DNA of 54,793 nt from Candidatus Collierbacteria bacterium (GTDB lineage Bacteria > Patescibacteriota > Microgenomatia > UBA1400 > MFAQ01). The notes beneath the pieces were generated by a model. The model did not search any database, was not told where the DNA came from, and saw only the letters and a program-made list of their open reading frames with translations. The stretch is from positions 1-54,793 of the forward strand of contig CAISLM010000033.1 of NCBI GenBank assembly GCA_903886255.1. Direction: 5' to 3'. Both the position numbers and the translations under genes were made by a program. The stretch's first letter is position 1. The number at the start of each line of letters is the position of its first letter. This document shows, one piece after another, positions 23,825-31,658 of the stretch.

Positions 23825-24811
23825 ATGAATAAAATGATAAACAATCATAAGAATAAATCGGCAGATGGTACCAAGTTGAAGGTATTTGAAGCATTTGCTG
23901 GTTATGGAGGCGCTTCTTTTGGGCTTAAAAGAGCAAAAATTCCTTTCGAAGTAATTGGGTACTCAGAGAACGATAAGTTTGCAATTGAACTTTATGATAA
24001 TAATCATCCGGGAATATTAAACTATGGAGATATAACCAAGATTAATCCGAACGACATTCCGGATTTTGACCTAATCACTGGTGGATTTCCTTGTCAACCA
24101 TTTTCACAAGTCGGATTGGGTAAAGGTGAAGCGGACATTAGAGGTACTTTGTTTCATGATTTGATCAGAATCTGCGAGGTGAAGAGGCCAAAACATATAC
24201 TATTTGAAAATGTAAAGGGCTTGAGTACAGCGAGACATGGAAAGACATTGGAAACTATTGTAAAAAGTTTGCAAAAGCTTGGCTATGATGTAATCTGTGA
24301 ACTCCTAAACACAAAAGACTATGGTATTCCGCAAAATAGGCAAAGGTTATGGATTTACGGATATCACGGGACTTTACCATTAACATTTCACCTGGCCCCA
24401 CCGAAAAAGAAGATGGAATTATATTTCAAGGATTTTCTTGATAAGAAGCCAGATGAGGCACTTTTCAAAAATCAGGTGGAGATTGAGCGACTCAAAGAAC
24501 TGTACGGACTTGACTTTATAGTTAAAGAACCATCGTGCGCGGATCTTTACAACAAGAATATTCGTAGTGATGGAATTAGTATTACTCTTCTCGAACCCCA
24601 TCACAATAAAATGAGAGTTGTTCACCCACCCAAAAACAATGAATTACGTGTGAGAAAATATTCGATAACCGAGCATTTTCGTCTTATGGGATTCAAAGAC
24701 GGGGAAATTAATTTCGGCGGCCAATCATATCAACAATTGTGCAAAAGAGCAGCAAATGGATGGGATATTAATTTAGTATCACTTATATTCAAGCAAATTT
24801 TTCAGCAGTAG
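23825..24811 (+). CDS. DNA (cytosine-5-)-methyltransferase of a type II R-M system
   Basis: A 328-residue enzyme transferring methyl from S-adenosylmethionine to cytosine C5 at a specific site. Conserved motifs in order: I F-E-A-F-A-G-Y-G-G-A-S-F-G-L (21-34), IV G-G-F-P-C-Q-P-F-S with catalytic Cys90 (86-94), VI F-E-N-V (127-130), VIII Q-N-R-Q-R-L-W-I-Y-G (170-179), IX R-K-Y-S-I-T-E-H-F-R-L-M-G-F and X (A-N-G-W-D-I-N-L-V-S). The target-recognition region between VIII and IX is short. Specificity cannot be read from sequence. It overlaps the convergent endonuclease-like gene by 33 nt. The codon use is A/T-rich relative to the backbone, suggesting transfer. Confidence 0.95.
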   Translation: MNKMINNHKNKSADGTKLKVFEAFAGYGGASFGLKRAKIPFEVIGYSENDKFAIELYDNNHPGILNYGDITKINPNDIPDFDLITGGFPCQPFSQVGLGKGEADIRGTLFHDLIRICEVKRPKHILFENVKGLSTARHGKTLETIVKSLQKLGYDVICELLNTKDYGIPQNRQRLWIYGYHGTLPLTFHLAPPKKKMELYFKDFLDKKPDEALFKNQVEIERLKELYGLDFIVKEPSCADLYNKNIRSDGISITLLEPHHNKMRVVHPPKNNELRVRKYSITEHFRLMGFKDGEINFGGQSYQQLCKRAANGWDINLVSLIFKQIFQQ

Positions 24812-25684
24812 TGTAGCCTTGCCATATACCACTACATTTTCGTGAAAATATTTGATAGGTAGAGGTTGAGCCCTATCTATTAGTAGCGATAAAGTGTCCT
24901 CACTATACATATTGAATCGTACTTGTCGGTAGTGAATACGGCTATCATTTCTGATCTCAATTTCCACTATATTTTTTGCCCGTACAGGAGTTTTCATATA
25001 GCAAAGTAGTGTTTTTTGCCCAGCAACATTGTAGTCTTCTGGAACACGACCGGCGATCGATATCGAAGGAAACAGCTCTGAAGATAAAATGTCTAGAACG
25101 TCTTCCCTTGCGAAGATTTTAAATAATCCGTCTTTTTTGTAGGTGTCATCTTTTATTGCCAGGAATTCAACCTCCCCACTGTTAAAAAGTGCTTCGTCCA
25201 GGAACTTATGCAGAAAATCCTTATTTTTCAATGCACTACAGGTAGAGATTGTGGTTTTTGCAAGCTGGTTTTTTGATTCGACATAGGCATTGGCGCCCAA
25301 TTGCTTGATGACAACTTCATTGGATAGGCGACGTGTTGCATCTTTACCATGGTTCTTAACATATCCTTCTTTAAAAGAGATACATTTTGTGCGGTCTTTT
25401 ACATACTGATTGAAATCTTTAGGAAATGCGTCTAGACATGGTCGCAAAATGTTAAGGTAACGGCTTTCACAGATCCTTTCATAGCCATAGAGAAACACTT
25501 GCCATTTCTTTCCGCTTTTTACCGAGTGAAGGTTTCCGATTTTGTCTTTTACATCACCCTTTTGGGTTCCATTAATCACCTTTCCCCCAATCAGTGTTGC
25601 ATAGTCACCTTCACGCTGATGACCACCAAGTTTTTTATCACTTGATACCTTACTTGATGGCGCCCGTCTTCGATTTATTGTCAT
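24779..25684 (-). CDS. putative type II restriction endonuclease, PD-(D/E)XK
   Basis: A 301-residue protein. Residues 19-67 hold a nuclease-like core: L-G-G-H-Q-R-E-G-D-Y-A (helix with Glu25), K-G-D-V-K-D (Asp44) and H-S-V-K-S-G-K-K-W-Q-V-F-L-Y (Lys56), fitting D-x(n)-x-x-K of the PD-(D/E)XK fold. Convergent position and 33-nt overlap with the methyltransferase gene support an R-M pair. In some relatives the H-S-V-K-S-G pattern is found in type II REases next to C5-MTases. The cut site is unknown. A weak AGAG lies before ATG 25684. No separate control gene (C protein) is visible. Confidence 0.75.
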   Translation of the reverse strand: MTINRRRAPSSKVSSDKKLGGHQREGDYATLIGGKVINGTQKGDVKDKIGNLHSVKSGKKWQVFLYGYERICESRYLNILRPCLDAFPKDFNQYVKDRTKCISFKEGYVKNHGKDATRRLSNEVVIKQLGANAYVESKNQLAKTTISTCSALKNKDFLHKFLDEALFNSGEVEFLAIKDDTYKKDGLFKIFAREDVLDILSSELFPSISIAGRVPEDYNVAGQKTLLCYMKTPVRAKNIVEIEIRNDSRIHYRQVRFNMYSEDTLSLLIDRAQPLPIKYFHENVVVYGKATLLLKNLLEYK

Positions 25685-25925
25685 TTTTCTCTCTTTACGT
25701 AAAATAGGTTTGAATAAACCAATTTATCTTTGTTAATTATGTTCCTTTGCAACATAGTAATATTTATACTCTGTTTCCATAGCACAGATTACACCCTTAT
25801 AAGCAATTTGGATACAAAAAGTTCAATTATTTTGTTTGTTCCGGATCTTCTGACTTTCCGGATCGTCGATCAAGATCTATTTCTGGACTACAGGAATCAA
25901 TACAAGCCAGAAAATCGAATCTTGA

Positions 25926-26093
25926 TTACCTCCACACGGATACAGGACAATACGAGGTGAAAAGTTTCTCGATGGCAAAAGCGTCTCGATAACAATTGGC
26001 AGTGACTGGAAAAATTTCTTCATCAACCTCACCCCTCCGGGACTGAAGAACGGCGAGGGTTGCAAGTTCAATGTTGTGACAAGAAAAGAGTAA
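25926..26093 (+). pseudogene. possible coding remnant in the 25685-26093 gap
   Basis: The 409 nt between the endonuclease and zinc-ribbon genes has no complete gene. Its last 168 nt are open in one frame ending at TAA 26091-26093, with a beta-rich C-terminal-like end (I-T-I-G-S-D-W-K-N-F-F-I-N-L-T) but no good start codon. Just upstream (25820-25960) another frame reads V-D-Q-D-L-F-L-D-Y-R-N-Q-Y-K-P-E-N. The base composition here is closer to the backbone than to the AT-rich R-M genes. One reading is the 3' part of a gene truncated or frameshifted when the R-M cassette arrived. No family is recognised, so this is tentative. Confidence 0.3.
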
Positions 26094-26750
26094 TTATTCT
26101 TTTACTTCTACCTTTTTCTTGGCAACTTTTGCTTTTTTCTTGGCAGGAGTAACTTCTTTGCCGGAATTAGTTTCGATTGTCTCAATTATCTTCTCCGTTA
26201 TACTTTTGGGAGTCTCGGGAGTAAGTATTTTGATGATTCTATCCAATTTGGCATTTATTTCACTCAAATCAACACTGCTTGAAGCCGGTCTGGCTGAAGG
26301 AGAGAAAGATCGGGAATCGCCTCTGCCGTCTTTTTTGGCAAAACAATTGCTGCACAATACCGGTTTACCATTTCTTGGTTCAAAAGGAACCTGGCAGTTA
26401 TTACCACATTCATCACAAACAGCATTAAACATTGGTTTGTCGGCAAAACTTCTGGAATCTCGGGAATCTCTACTTCCAAAACTTCTGGAATCACCTCTGC
26501 TCTCAAATCTACTTGCACCTCTGGGCTCTTCGCCATTCATTTCACCAAAACATTTACTACAGAAAACTTCTTTTCTGCCATTTGGCTTGAAAGGAACCTG
26601 GCAATTGGCACCACACTTGGCACAAACTGCGTCGAACATGGCTGGCCTCTCTCTATCACCACCACGATCAAATCCGCGGTCGTTTCCGCCTTTGGATCCG
26701 TAAAACTGGCTTCTACTGTCTCCACCTCCACCTCGGTTAAAATATGTCAT
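26094..26750 (-). CDS. two-zinc-ribbon protein with Arg/Gly/Ser-rich linkers
   Basis: A 218-residue protein with alternating modules: an RG/DR-rich N-terminus (about 1-36), a zinc ribbon C-A-K-C-G-A-N-C ... C-S-K-C (about 43-67), an R/S-rich linker, a second zinc ribbon C-D-E-C-G-N-N-C ... C-S-N-C (about 111-137), another linker, a helix (about 162-175, L-S-E-I-N-A-K-L-D-R-I-I-K-I) and a Lys/Val/Ala-rich tail. The ribbons share V-P-F-x-P-x-x-G-x, and closely resemble a CxxC module common in CPR proteins. Architecture suggests nucleic-acid binding. Leaderless-type -10 7 nt upstream of ATG 26750. Confidence 0.82.
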   Translation of the reverse strand: MTYFNRGGGGDSRSQFYGSKGGNDRGFDRGGDRERPAMFDAVCAKCGANCQVPFKPNGRKEVFCSKCFGEMNGEEPRGASRFESRGDSRSFGSRDSRDSRSFADKPMFNAVCDECGNNCQVPFEPRNGKPVLCSNCFAKKDGRGDSRSFSPSARPASSSVDLSEINAKLDRIIKILTPETPKSITEKIIETIETNSGKEVTPAKKKAKVAKKKVEVKE

Positions 26751-26757
26751 ATCCTAT

Positions 26758-26763
26758 ATTATA
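26758..26763 (-). promoter_or_regulatory. -10 element of zinc-ribbon protein gene (leaderless type)
   Basis: TATAAT on the minus strand, 7 nt before ATG 26750. Confidence 0.5.
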
Positions 26764-26867
26764 CCATCCTTTTGGTTAATATGCTGTTTATCCGTCTACA
26801 TCCATAAAAAGACCTCTTCCAGGCACAAACATGTTAAATTAGACCTGCCATACTATTATTAAAGACA

Positions 26868-27332
26868 ATGAAGCTAACAATTCAATATTCTCTCGTAAAA
26901 GAGCTCAAGGAAGCAGTTAATGTTTTGTTGCATCTCGATGATTACAAAAATCTTCGTTCCTTCATTTCTCCAACTCCAAAATCGATCTATTCATTCGCCA
27001 TAGCCAAAAACGATGCTCTCAAACATACGGAAAAAGTCTGGCTTTCGGCAAAACCACAAGTTGAAAAAGCCTTTTCCGATCTGGGAATTAAAGATCCCGG
27101 AGTTATGCCCTGTTTCCTAAATGGAATTTCCTGCGAGGGTTGGTTTGATACCGACGATAACTCCATCCATGTTCGTTTTCCCCAAAACGGAGGCGACAAA
27201 GAATTACTCGACACCATTATTCACGAAATACTTCATCTGGCTACATACGACGATAAATACGATTACGACGAACGTGAAGATATAGTCGATAAATATCTCA
27301 CCAAACCACAGTTCAAGAAAATCTTGCAATAG
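26868..27332 (+). CDS. small zincin-like protein (HEILH motif)
   Basis: A 154-residue protein with T-I-I-H-E-I-L-H-L-A-T-Y-D-D-K-Y-D (about 115-131), an H-E-x-x-H motif with further acidic residues downstream that could provide the third ligand. No signal peptide. Such compact zincin-like proteins are common in CPR genomes and may be proteases or inactive relatives. A TATTAT lies 8 nt upstream of ATG 26868. The 3' end abuts the convergent pilin gene (4-nt gap). Confidence 0.62.
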   Translation: MKLTIQYSLVKELKEAVNVLLHLDDYKNLRSFISPTPKSIYSFAIAKNDALKHTEKVWLSAKPQVEKAFSDLGIKDPGVMPCFLNGISCEGWFDTDDNSIHVRFPQNGGDKELLDTIIHEILHLATYDDKYDYDEREDIVDKYLTKPQFKKILQ

Positions 27333-27336
27333 AAAA

Positions 27337-28200
27337 TTATTGAATCCAACCACTTGGCCGGCGAGGATTTGTGCAACCCCAGTTGTAATCGCTAGGGGAT
27401 GAAACGAAGCTCTTTATCGAGCAACCCGCTTCTGCTCCAGATACACAATAATATTCTGTAGTTGTAGTCATGCCAGCCAGACACGTATCAACAGCATGTC
27501 CTTGAGTTGCATAATAAGTTTTTGCCAATCGCCTTTCTCCCGCCGGACAGCCTTTTCCACAACCCAGATCGGCAACACAATAATTTGTACAGCCATAACT
27601 ACTCCACTTAGATGAAGAATTACAAGTAAATGCATATTTTGGATATTCCGGATCAAAATTATCACAAATGCCCGGCGTTGGCGTTGGTGTCGGCCCCGTT
27701 GCGATCACACCTCCGACCGGCTGCATCGATCCAACACAAACGTAACAATCCTGAGTATCACAATTTTCTTTTGGTATCCCCGTCGTGTCATATCTTGCCT
27801 CGCTTGACTTCATTGCTTTTGATTCGGGGAGAAAACAAACAGACACCCAAGATCCATTCATCAATGCTGTGGCGTACATATTGGTAGTCAAACCAGCGGT
27901 AGCAGAAAAACTACTTTTTAATTCACCTCTTTGAATCAGTAAATCAGTTAGGGTTTTCCCGGTTGTGGAATTAACTTGCAGTCCAATGTAGTTTCCGTTC
28001 CAGGGGAATTTACCGCTCGTTCCCATCGAATTAATTATGGCAGAGTACACATTAGTGGCGATATCCCGCCTTGTCGCATCCCTGCTCTTTTTTAATTGTT
28101 CAAACGGATCAATTACAGCCAAAAGTCCGGCCGCCAGTATTCCCAAAACACCAACGACTATCAACAATTCCATTAAAGTAAAACCGGATTTATTTTTCAT
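27337..28200 (-). CDS. type IV pilin-like protein (prepilin leader)
   Basis: A 287-residue class III signal protein: K-N-K-S-G-F-T-L-M-E-L-L-I-V-V (2-16) is a canonical prepilin peptidase site, cleaved after Gly6, with Glu at +5 of the mature protein. The hydrophobic alpha-1 helix runs to about residue 30, and residue 40-43 (R-D-A-T-R-R-D) continue it. The C-terminal region (about 180-287) is Cys-rich, with many paired Cys after a T-P-T-P linker, so it is a major or minor pilin with disulfide-rich head. The pilN/pilO operon is at 40-50 kb; the peptidase and ATPases are outside the window. Confidence 0.9.
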   Translation of the reverse strand: MKNKSGFTLMELLIVVGVLGILAAGLLAVIDPFEQLKKSRDATRRDIATNVYSAIINSMGTSGKFPWNGNYIGLQVNSTTGKTLTDLLIQRGELKSSFSATAGLTTNMYATALMNGSWVSVCFLPESKAMKSSEARYDTTGIPKENCDTQDCYVCVGSMQPVGGVIATGPTPTPTPGICDNFDPEYPKYAFTCNSSSKWSSYGCTNYCVADLGCGKGCPAGERRLAKTYYATQGHAVDTCLAGMTTTTEYYCVSGAEAGCSIKSFVSSPSDYNWGCTNPRRPSGWIQ

Positions 28201-28256
28201 TGCAGGTATATTTCAGTATACCTTTTGCCGGCATGAGAGTTAAGTGGTTAATAATT

Positions 28257-28262
28257 TATAAT
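28257..28262 (+). promoter_or_regulatory. -10 element of AlkA-like glycosylase gene (leaderless type)
   Basis: Perfect TATAAT, 6-nt spacer, ATG 28269. It fixes the start against an in-frame extension to 28200 that would run through the promoter. Confidence 0.55.
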
Positions 28263-28268
28263 TCCCTT

Positions 28269-28868
28269 ATGGACAACTCTGTCGCTCTAAACCATCTTCG
28301 CCAAGACAAAATTCTGGAAACGATCATTGATAAATATCAAGTTTCTTCTCCCTCTATTTCCGCCAATCTTTTCCGCGACCTTATGGAAGCCATCGTTAGT
28401 CAGCAACTCTCCAACAAAGCCGCCGCTACCATCTTCGGCCGTTTTCTGGCTCTTTTTCCCAACAATACAATTCCCAAACCCGATGACATTCTCAAACTTT
28501 CTGAAGAAGTACTCCGATCGTGTGGTCTGTCTCATCAAAAATCTTCGTATCTCAAATCACTTTCCCAAGAAATAATTTCTGACCAATTAGTTCTTGAGAA
28601 TTTACATCTACTTCCTGACGAAGACGTTATTACTGCCCTAACCAAAGTCAAAGGCATTGGCCGCTGGACCGCCGAAATGTTTTTAATCTTTTCTCTGGGG
28701 AGACTGGATACTTTTTCTGTTGGCGATCTCGGCCTCCGCACCGCAGTTTCTAAACTCTATGAAGTCGATAGGGAAGACAAAAATAAAATAGAAGAGATAT
28801 CAAAACAGTGGAGTCCCTACCGCTCTCTCGCCAGCCTCTATCTCTGGAAAAGTTTGGAAAATTCCTAA
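28269..28868 (+). CDS. DNA-3-methyladenine glycosylase II-like (HhH-GPD family)
   Basis: A 199-residue base-excision repair enzyme removing alkylated bases. The helix-hairpin-helix is L-T-K-V-K-G-I-G-R-W-T-A-E-M-F (about 124-138), followed by the G-P-D segment with the catalytic Asp in D-T-F-S-V-G-D-L-G-L-R (Asp153 as G-D). The N-terminal helices include F-R-D-L-M-E-A-I-V-S-Q-Q-L-S-N-K-A-A (about 38-55), the A-I-(V/C)-x-Q-Q-(L/I)-S signature of AlkA/MpgII. It lacks the AlkA N-terminal TBP-like domain and so is of the short type. The lipoprotein and ung genes follow closely. Confidence 0.88.
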   Translation: MDNSVALNHLRQDKILETIIDKYQVSSPSISANLFRDLMEAIVSQQLSNKAAATIFGRFLALFPNNTIPKPDDILKLSEEVLRSCGLSHQKSSYLKSLSQEIISDQLVLENLHLLPDEDVITALTKVKGIGRWTAEMFLIFSLGRLDTFSVGDLGLRTAVSKLYEVDREDKNKIEEISKQWSPYRSLASLYLWKSLENS

Positions 28869-28877
28869 AATAATTGT

Positions 28878-28883
28878 TATACT
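28878..28883 (+). promoter_or_regulatory. -10 element of lipoprotein gene
   Basis: TATACT, 8-nt spacer, ATG 28892; no Shine-Dalgarno sequence. An in-frame TTG at 28874 upstream is rejected. Confidence 0.4.
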
Positions 28884-28891
28884 CCAGGTAT

Positions 28892-29506
28892 ATGAGAAAC
28901 AAATCAAAATTCTCTCTTATTATCCTTTCCGCCGTTTTCCTTTCTGCTTGTGGTGCCAGTACACCAGGAACCCAGAACCAAGCCGCCCAACCCACCCCTA
29001 CTCCCACCGAAGTCAACCAATCTTTTTCCCTTCGTGACCTTATGGGCATGGGTAAAGACCAAACTTGTACCTTCGCCGTCACTTCCTCCGATGGCAGTAC
29101 CAACACCGCCACTAGCGGCACCATTTATATTTCCGGACAAAAGCTTGCAGAGAATCTTCAAATGACCAGCTCAGATAAAACTGTGGCCGTTAAAAACATG
29201 AATATTATTTCCGATGGCACCTTTGTTTACACCTGGGGTCTCGGGGAAAAACTTCCCGGCATGAAATTCAAACTCGCCGAAATCACTCCCACCGGCACCA
29301 CCGCCGCCCTCACCAACAATCAAGCTCAAGGTGCTGACATGGATAAAAAGATGAGTATGAAATGTTCTCCTTGGACCGCCGATGCCGGTAAATTTATCGT
29401 TCCGACAACTATCAAATTTACTGATATCTCTTCTATCATCGAAAAAGCCAAAGCCAATATTCCTACCATGCCGGCTAATATACCCACCATTCCCTCCGGA
29501 GACTAA
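28892..29506 (+). CDS. lipoprotein of unknown function
   Basis: A 204-residue exported protein. The signal is short: M-R-N-K-S-K-F, hydrophobic core, lipobox L-S-A-C with Cys20, then a T/Q/P-rich spacer (about 22-48). The body (about 50-180) reads as a beta-rich domain: C-T-F-A-V-T-S-S-D-G, G-T-I-Y-I-S-G-Q-K-L, F-V-Y-T-W-G and M-S-M-K-C-S-P-W, with two Cys that may form a disulfide. The Pro/Ala/Ile-rich C-terminus is low complexity. No family is assigned; similar lipoproteins are common in CPR genomes. The ung start follows two bases after its stop. Confidence 0.72.
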   Translation: MRNKSKFSLIILSAVFLSACGASTPGTQNQAAQPTPTPTEVNQSFSLRDLMGMGKDQTCTFAVTSSDGSTNTATSGTIYISGQKLAENLQMTSSDKTVAVKNMNIISDGTFVYTWGLGEKLPGMKFKLAEITPTGTTAALTNNQAQGADMDKKMSMKCSPWTADAGKFIVPTTIKFTDISSIIEKAKANIPTMPANIPTIPSGD

Positions 29507-29508
29507 TC

Positions 29509-30171
29509 ATGGCAGTCAAGCTGGAACCATCGTGGAAAGATTTGCTCAAAGACGAGTTTGATAAACCATATTTCAAAACTCTTTCCGACTTTGTCCACGA
29601 GGAATACAAAATAAGCACCATTTATCCTCCCGCCAAATTTATTTTCAACGCATTAGATAGTTTGCCGGTCGATAAAGTTAAGGTTGTTATCATCGGCCAA
29701 GATCCATATCATGGCCCGGGCCAAGCTCACGGGCTCTCCTTCTCGGTTCCCGACGGAGTTGCCCTCCCTCCTTCACTGCAAAATATTTATAAAGAGCTGA
29801 AAACGGATCTCGGCAAAACAGTTCCCCAATCCGGCAATTTAGACCATTGGGTCAAAGAGGGTATTCTCTTACTAAATGCCACCCTAACAGTCCGGGCTCA
29901 TCAAGCCGGTTCTCATCAGAATAAAGGCTGGGAACAATTCACCGATGCCGTTATTCATCACCTGGCCGACGCGAAAGAAAATCTTGTCTTCATTCTCTGG
30001 GGAAACTACGCCCAAAGAAAAGGTGATTTTATCGATACCAGTAAACACTTGGTCATAAAATCCGCCCACCCCTCACCTTTATCAGCTTACAATGGTTTTT
30101 TTGGCAGCCGCCCCTTTAGTAAAACCAACGAATACTTAGCCGCCCACGGGAAGACTCCCGTCAATTGGTAA
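29509..30171 (+). CDS. ung: uracil-DNA glycosylase, family 1
   Basis: A 220-residue enzyme that excises uracil from DNA in base-excision repair. The water-activating motif G-Q-D-P-Y-H-G-P-G-Q-A-H-G-L (63-76), with catalytic Asp65, is followed by the uracil-binding L-L-L-N-A-T-L-T-V (about 122-130) and the leucine-loop motif H-P-S-P-L-S-A-Y-N-G-F-F-G (about 189-201), complete for family 1. Length fits. It overlaps no gene but sits 2 nt after the lipoprotein stop and 1 nt before the DUF167 gene, so the three form an operon. Confidence 0.96.
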   Translation: MAVKLEPSWKDLLKDEFDKPYFKTLSDFVHEEYKISTIYPPAKFIFNALDSLPVDKVKVVIIGQDPYHGPGQAHGLSFSVPDGVALPPSLQNIYKELKTDLGKTVPQSGNLDHWVKEGILLLNATLTVRAHQAGSHQNKGWEQFTDAVIHHLADAKENLVFILWGNYAQRKGDFIDTSKHLVIKSAHPSPLSAYNGFFGSRPFSKTNEYLAAHGKTPVNW

Positions 30172-30172
30172 C

Positions 30173-30439
30173 ATGCGATTAACTATCGTTGCCAAACCAA
30201 AGAAAAAACAGGAAAAAGTTATTCAAATATCTCCGACGTCGTATTCAGTTTCCGTCAAAGAGCCACCGGTAGAAGGCCGTGCCAACGAGGCCATCATTAA
30301 ATCCCTTGCCAAATACTTTTCTGTTTCTCCTTCTCAGATTAATCTAGTCTCGGGGCATACAGGGAAAATAAAAATCGTCGAAGTTCCTGATTCCTTAGCA
30401 AATTTTGAAACTCTTCCCAAACAAAAACCACTTTTCTGA
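30173..30439 (+). CDS. DUF167/YggU family protein
   Basis: An 88-residue protein with the DUF167 core: V-K-E-P-P-V-E-G-R-A-N-E-A-I-I-K (about 28-43) and the C-terminal V-S-G-H-T-G-K-I-K-I-V (about 60-70) after S-P-S-Q-I-N-L. Family function is undefined; the fold has been solved for E. coli YggU. It lies one nucleotide behind ung, so it is likely cotranslated, and this linkage with repair genes is a hint only. Confidence 0.85.
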   Translation: MRLTIVAKPKKKQEKVIQISPTSYSVSVKEPPVEGRANEAIIKSLAKYFSVSPSQINLVSGHTGKIKIVEVPDSLANFETLPKQKPLF

Positions 30440-30470
30440 TTCTTTACTGTAACAAAAATAACAAACCTGC

Positions 30471-30476
30471 TATCAT
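30471..30476 (+). promoter_or_regulatory. -10 element of peroxiredoxin gene (leaderless type)
   Basis: TATCAT with a 6-nt spacer to ATG 30483. No Shine-Dalgarno sequence. Confidence 0.45.
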
Positions 30477-30482
30477 TTAAAC

Positions 30483-30956
30483 ATGACATTAAAAGTTGGC
30501 GACAAAGTTCCGGATATTTCTCTGCCGGATCAGAACGGCAAAGAAAGAAAACTATCCGATTATCAAAAAAAATATTTACTACTGTATTTCTATCCCAAAG
30601 ATTTCACTTTTGGTTGCACCAAAGAGGCCTGTAATTTTCGCGATTCTTTCCACAATTTCAATCCTAACGTTATTACAGTTATTGGTGTTAGTACCGACTC
30701 TGTCGAAAGTCACAAAAAATTTGTTGACGAATATTCGTTACCATTTTCACTACTGGCAGACACGGAAAAAAAGATGGTTCAAGCCTTTGGAGTTTGGCAG
30801 CCCAAAAAAATCTTCGGAAAGGAAATCGTCGGGACTGTTCGTACCTCTTTTCTCATCGACCCCAAAGGAGTGATCGCCAAAGTTTACGAAAGGGTAAACC
30901 CGCTTGCCCACGCCGGTGAGGTGGAAAAAGATCTTCAGTCTCTCGCTAAACTCTAA
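30483..30956 (+). CDS. bcp: thiol peroxidase, Bcp/PrxQ-type peroxiredoxin
   Basis: A 157-residue thioredoxin-fold peroxidase reducing hydroperoxides. The motif D-F-T-F-G-C-T-K-E-A-C-N-F-R-D (39-53) has peroxidatic Cys44 and resolving Cys49 (C-x4-C), which is the atypical 2-Cys Bcp arrangement with an intramolecular disulfide reduced by thioredoxin. L-P-D-Q-N-G-K near the start and S-F-L-I-D-P-K-G-V-I-A-K-V late are also typical. The substrate range is broad in the family. Monocistronic. Confidence 0.93.
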   Translation: MTLKVGDKVPDISLPDQNGKERKLSDYQKKYLLLYFYPKDFTFGCTKEACNFRDSFHNFNPNVITVIGVSTDSVESHKKFVDEYSLPFSLLADTEKKMVQAFGVWQPKKIFGKEIVGTVRTSFLIDPKGVIAKVYERVNPLAHAGEVEKDLQSLAKL

Positions 30957-30958
30957 AT

Positions 30959-30967
30959 TGGTATAAA
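30959..30967 (+). promoter_or_regulatory. extended -10 promoter of orphan gene 31003
   Basis: TGGTATAAA, a TG extension before TATAAA, about 35 nt upstream of the start and followed by a leader with the strong ribosome-binding site AGGAGGAG. -35 weak. Confidence 0.5.
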
Positions 30968-31002
30968 ATACCCTTAAATCTTGCACCTTTATAGGAGGAG
31001 TA

Positions 31003-31623
31003 ATGCTCACTCGTGAATATTACGATGAATGGACAGCGGTTGGTGAATTAATCGCCGATGGTGGTTTAATTGGCAGAAGCGATCTTTATGCAATCTACGA
31101 TAACCTTGATATCGGCCATATCAGACCAGACTATTTACCCACTGAAAAAAACGTAAACGGCAAAACTTCCGAACGGAAAATTGCCGACTTCTTAACTGTT
31201 CAGAAACTCTGGGACCATGCTCCAGACGACTGGTTGGTAATTGAACAGACTCGTCTCAAAGAAGCCCGGGAAATAAGTGGCAGCACGGAAACGGGTGGAA
31301 AAGACAGTCTCTACGATGTGGTTTCCACCGAAATATTACTGCGGATTTTTGCTGCGGCCAAACTTGTCACCGAAGATAAATATGACAAGGAAATATCTGA
31401 TGAAGCCATCCGTGCCCTCAACCTCTATCTTTCCGAGGTCTGTGCAAGGGGCCGTACCCGGATGATGATGATTGATGGACAATCGGTTTACAGCAAATTG
31501 AAAAAGGGAGGTCTTTTGATCGGTTCCGGTGGCAGATACTTACCCAACCCGAAACGGGGCTTACCCTTCCTGCTGGTTCTCCTAAATAAAGAGTCGGTTA
31601 ACCCCGACGCCTATCAGAAATAA
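31003..31623 (+). CDS. hypothetical protein with strong RBS (orphan unit)
   Basis: A 206-residue soluble protein of unknown function. The sequence is mostly helical, e.g. Y-Y-D-E-W-T-A-V-G-E-L-I (5-16), S-E-R-K-I-A-D-F-L-T-V-Q-K-L-W (56-70) and E-I-S-D-E-A-I-R-A-L-N-L-Y-L. No membrane segment, signal or catalytic motif is seen. The Shine-Dalgarno AGGAGGAG is immediately upstream and the gene is a single transcription unit with its own promoter and terminator, a class it shares with 11693, 36314 and 54000, each an unknown protein. Confidence 0.65.
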   Translation: MLTREYYDEWTAVGELIADGGLIGRSDLYAIYDNLDIGHIRPDYLPTEKNVNGKTSERKIADFLTVQKLWDHAPDDWLVIEQTRLKEAREISGSTETGGKDSLYDVVSTEILLRIFAAAKLVTEDKYDKEISDEAIRALNLYLSEVCARGRTRMMMIDGQSVYSKLKKGGLLIGSGGRYLPNPKRGLPFLLVLLNKESVNPDAYQK

Positions 31624-31632
31624 ATTTTTCCC

Positions 31633-31658
31633 AACCCACTCAATTGAGTGGGTTTTTT
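31633..31658 (+). terminator. intrinsic terminator
   Basis: A perfect palindrome, AACCCACTCAA-TTGAGTGGGTT, followed by TTTT. It ends the 31003 transcript. Confidence 0.9.

Noticed and set aside
26119..26703. A 194-residue plus-strand open frame opposite the zinc-ribbon gene
   Set aside because: Antisense of repetitive Arg/Ser/Cys codons; Ser/Leu-rich and without support, while the minus-strand zinc ribbons are clear.
30496..30873. A 125-residue open frame overlapping bcp in another frame
   Set aside because: Frame-shifted reading of a strongly supported peroxiredoxin gene.
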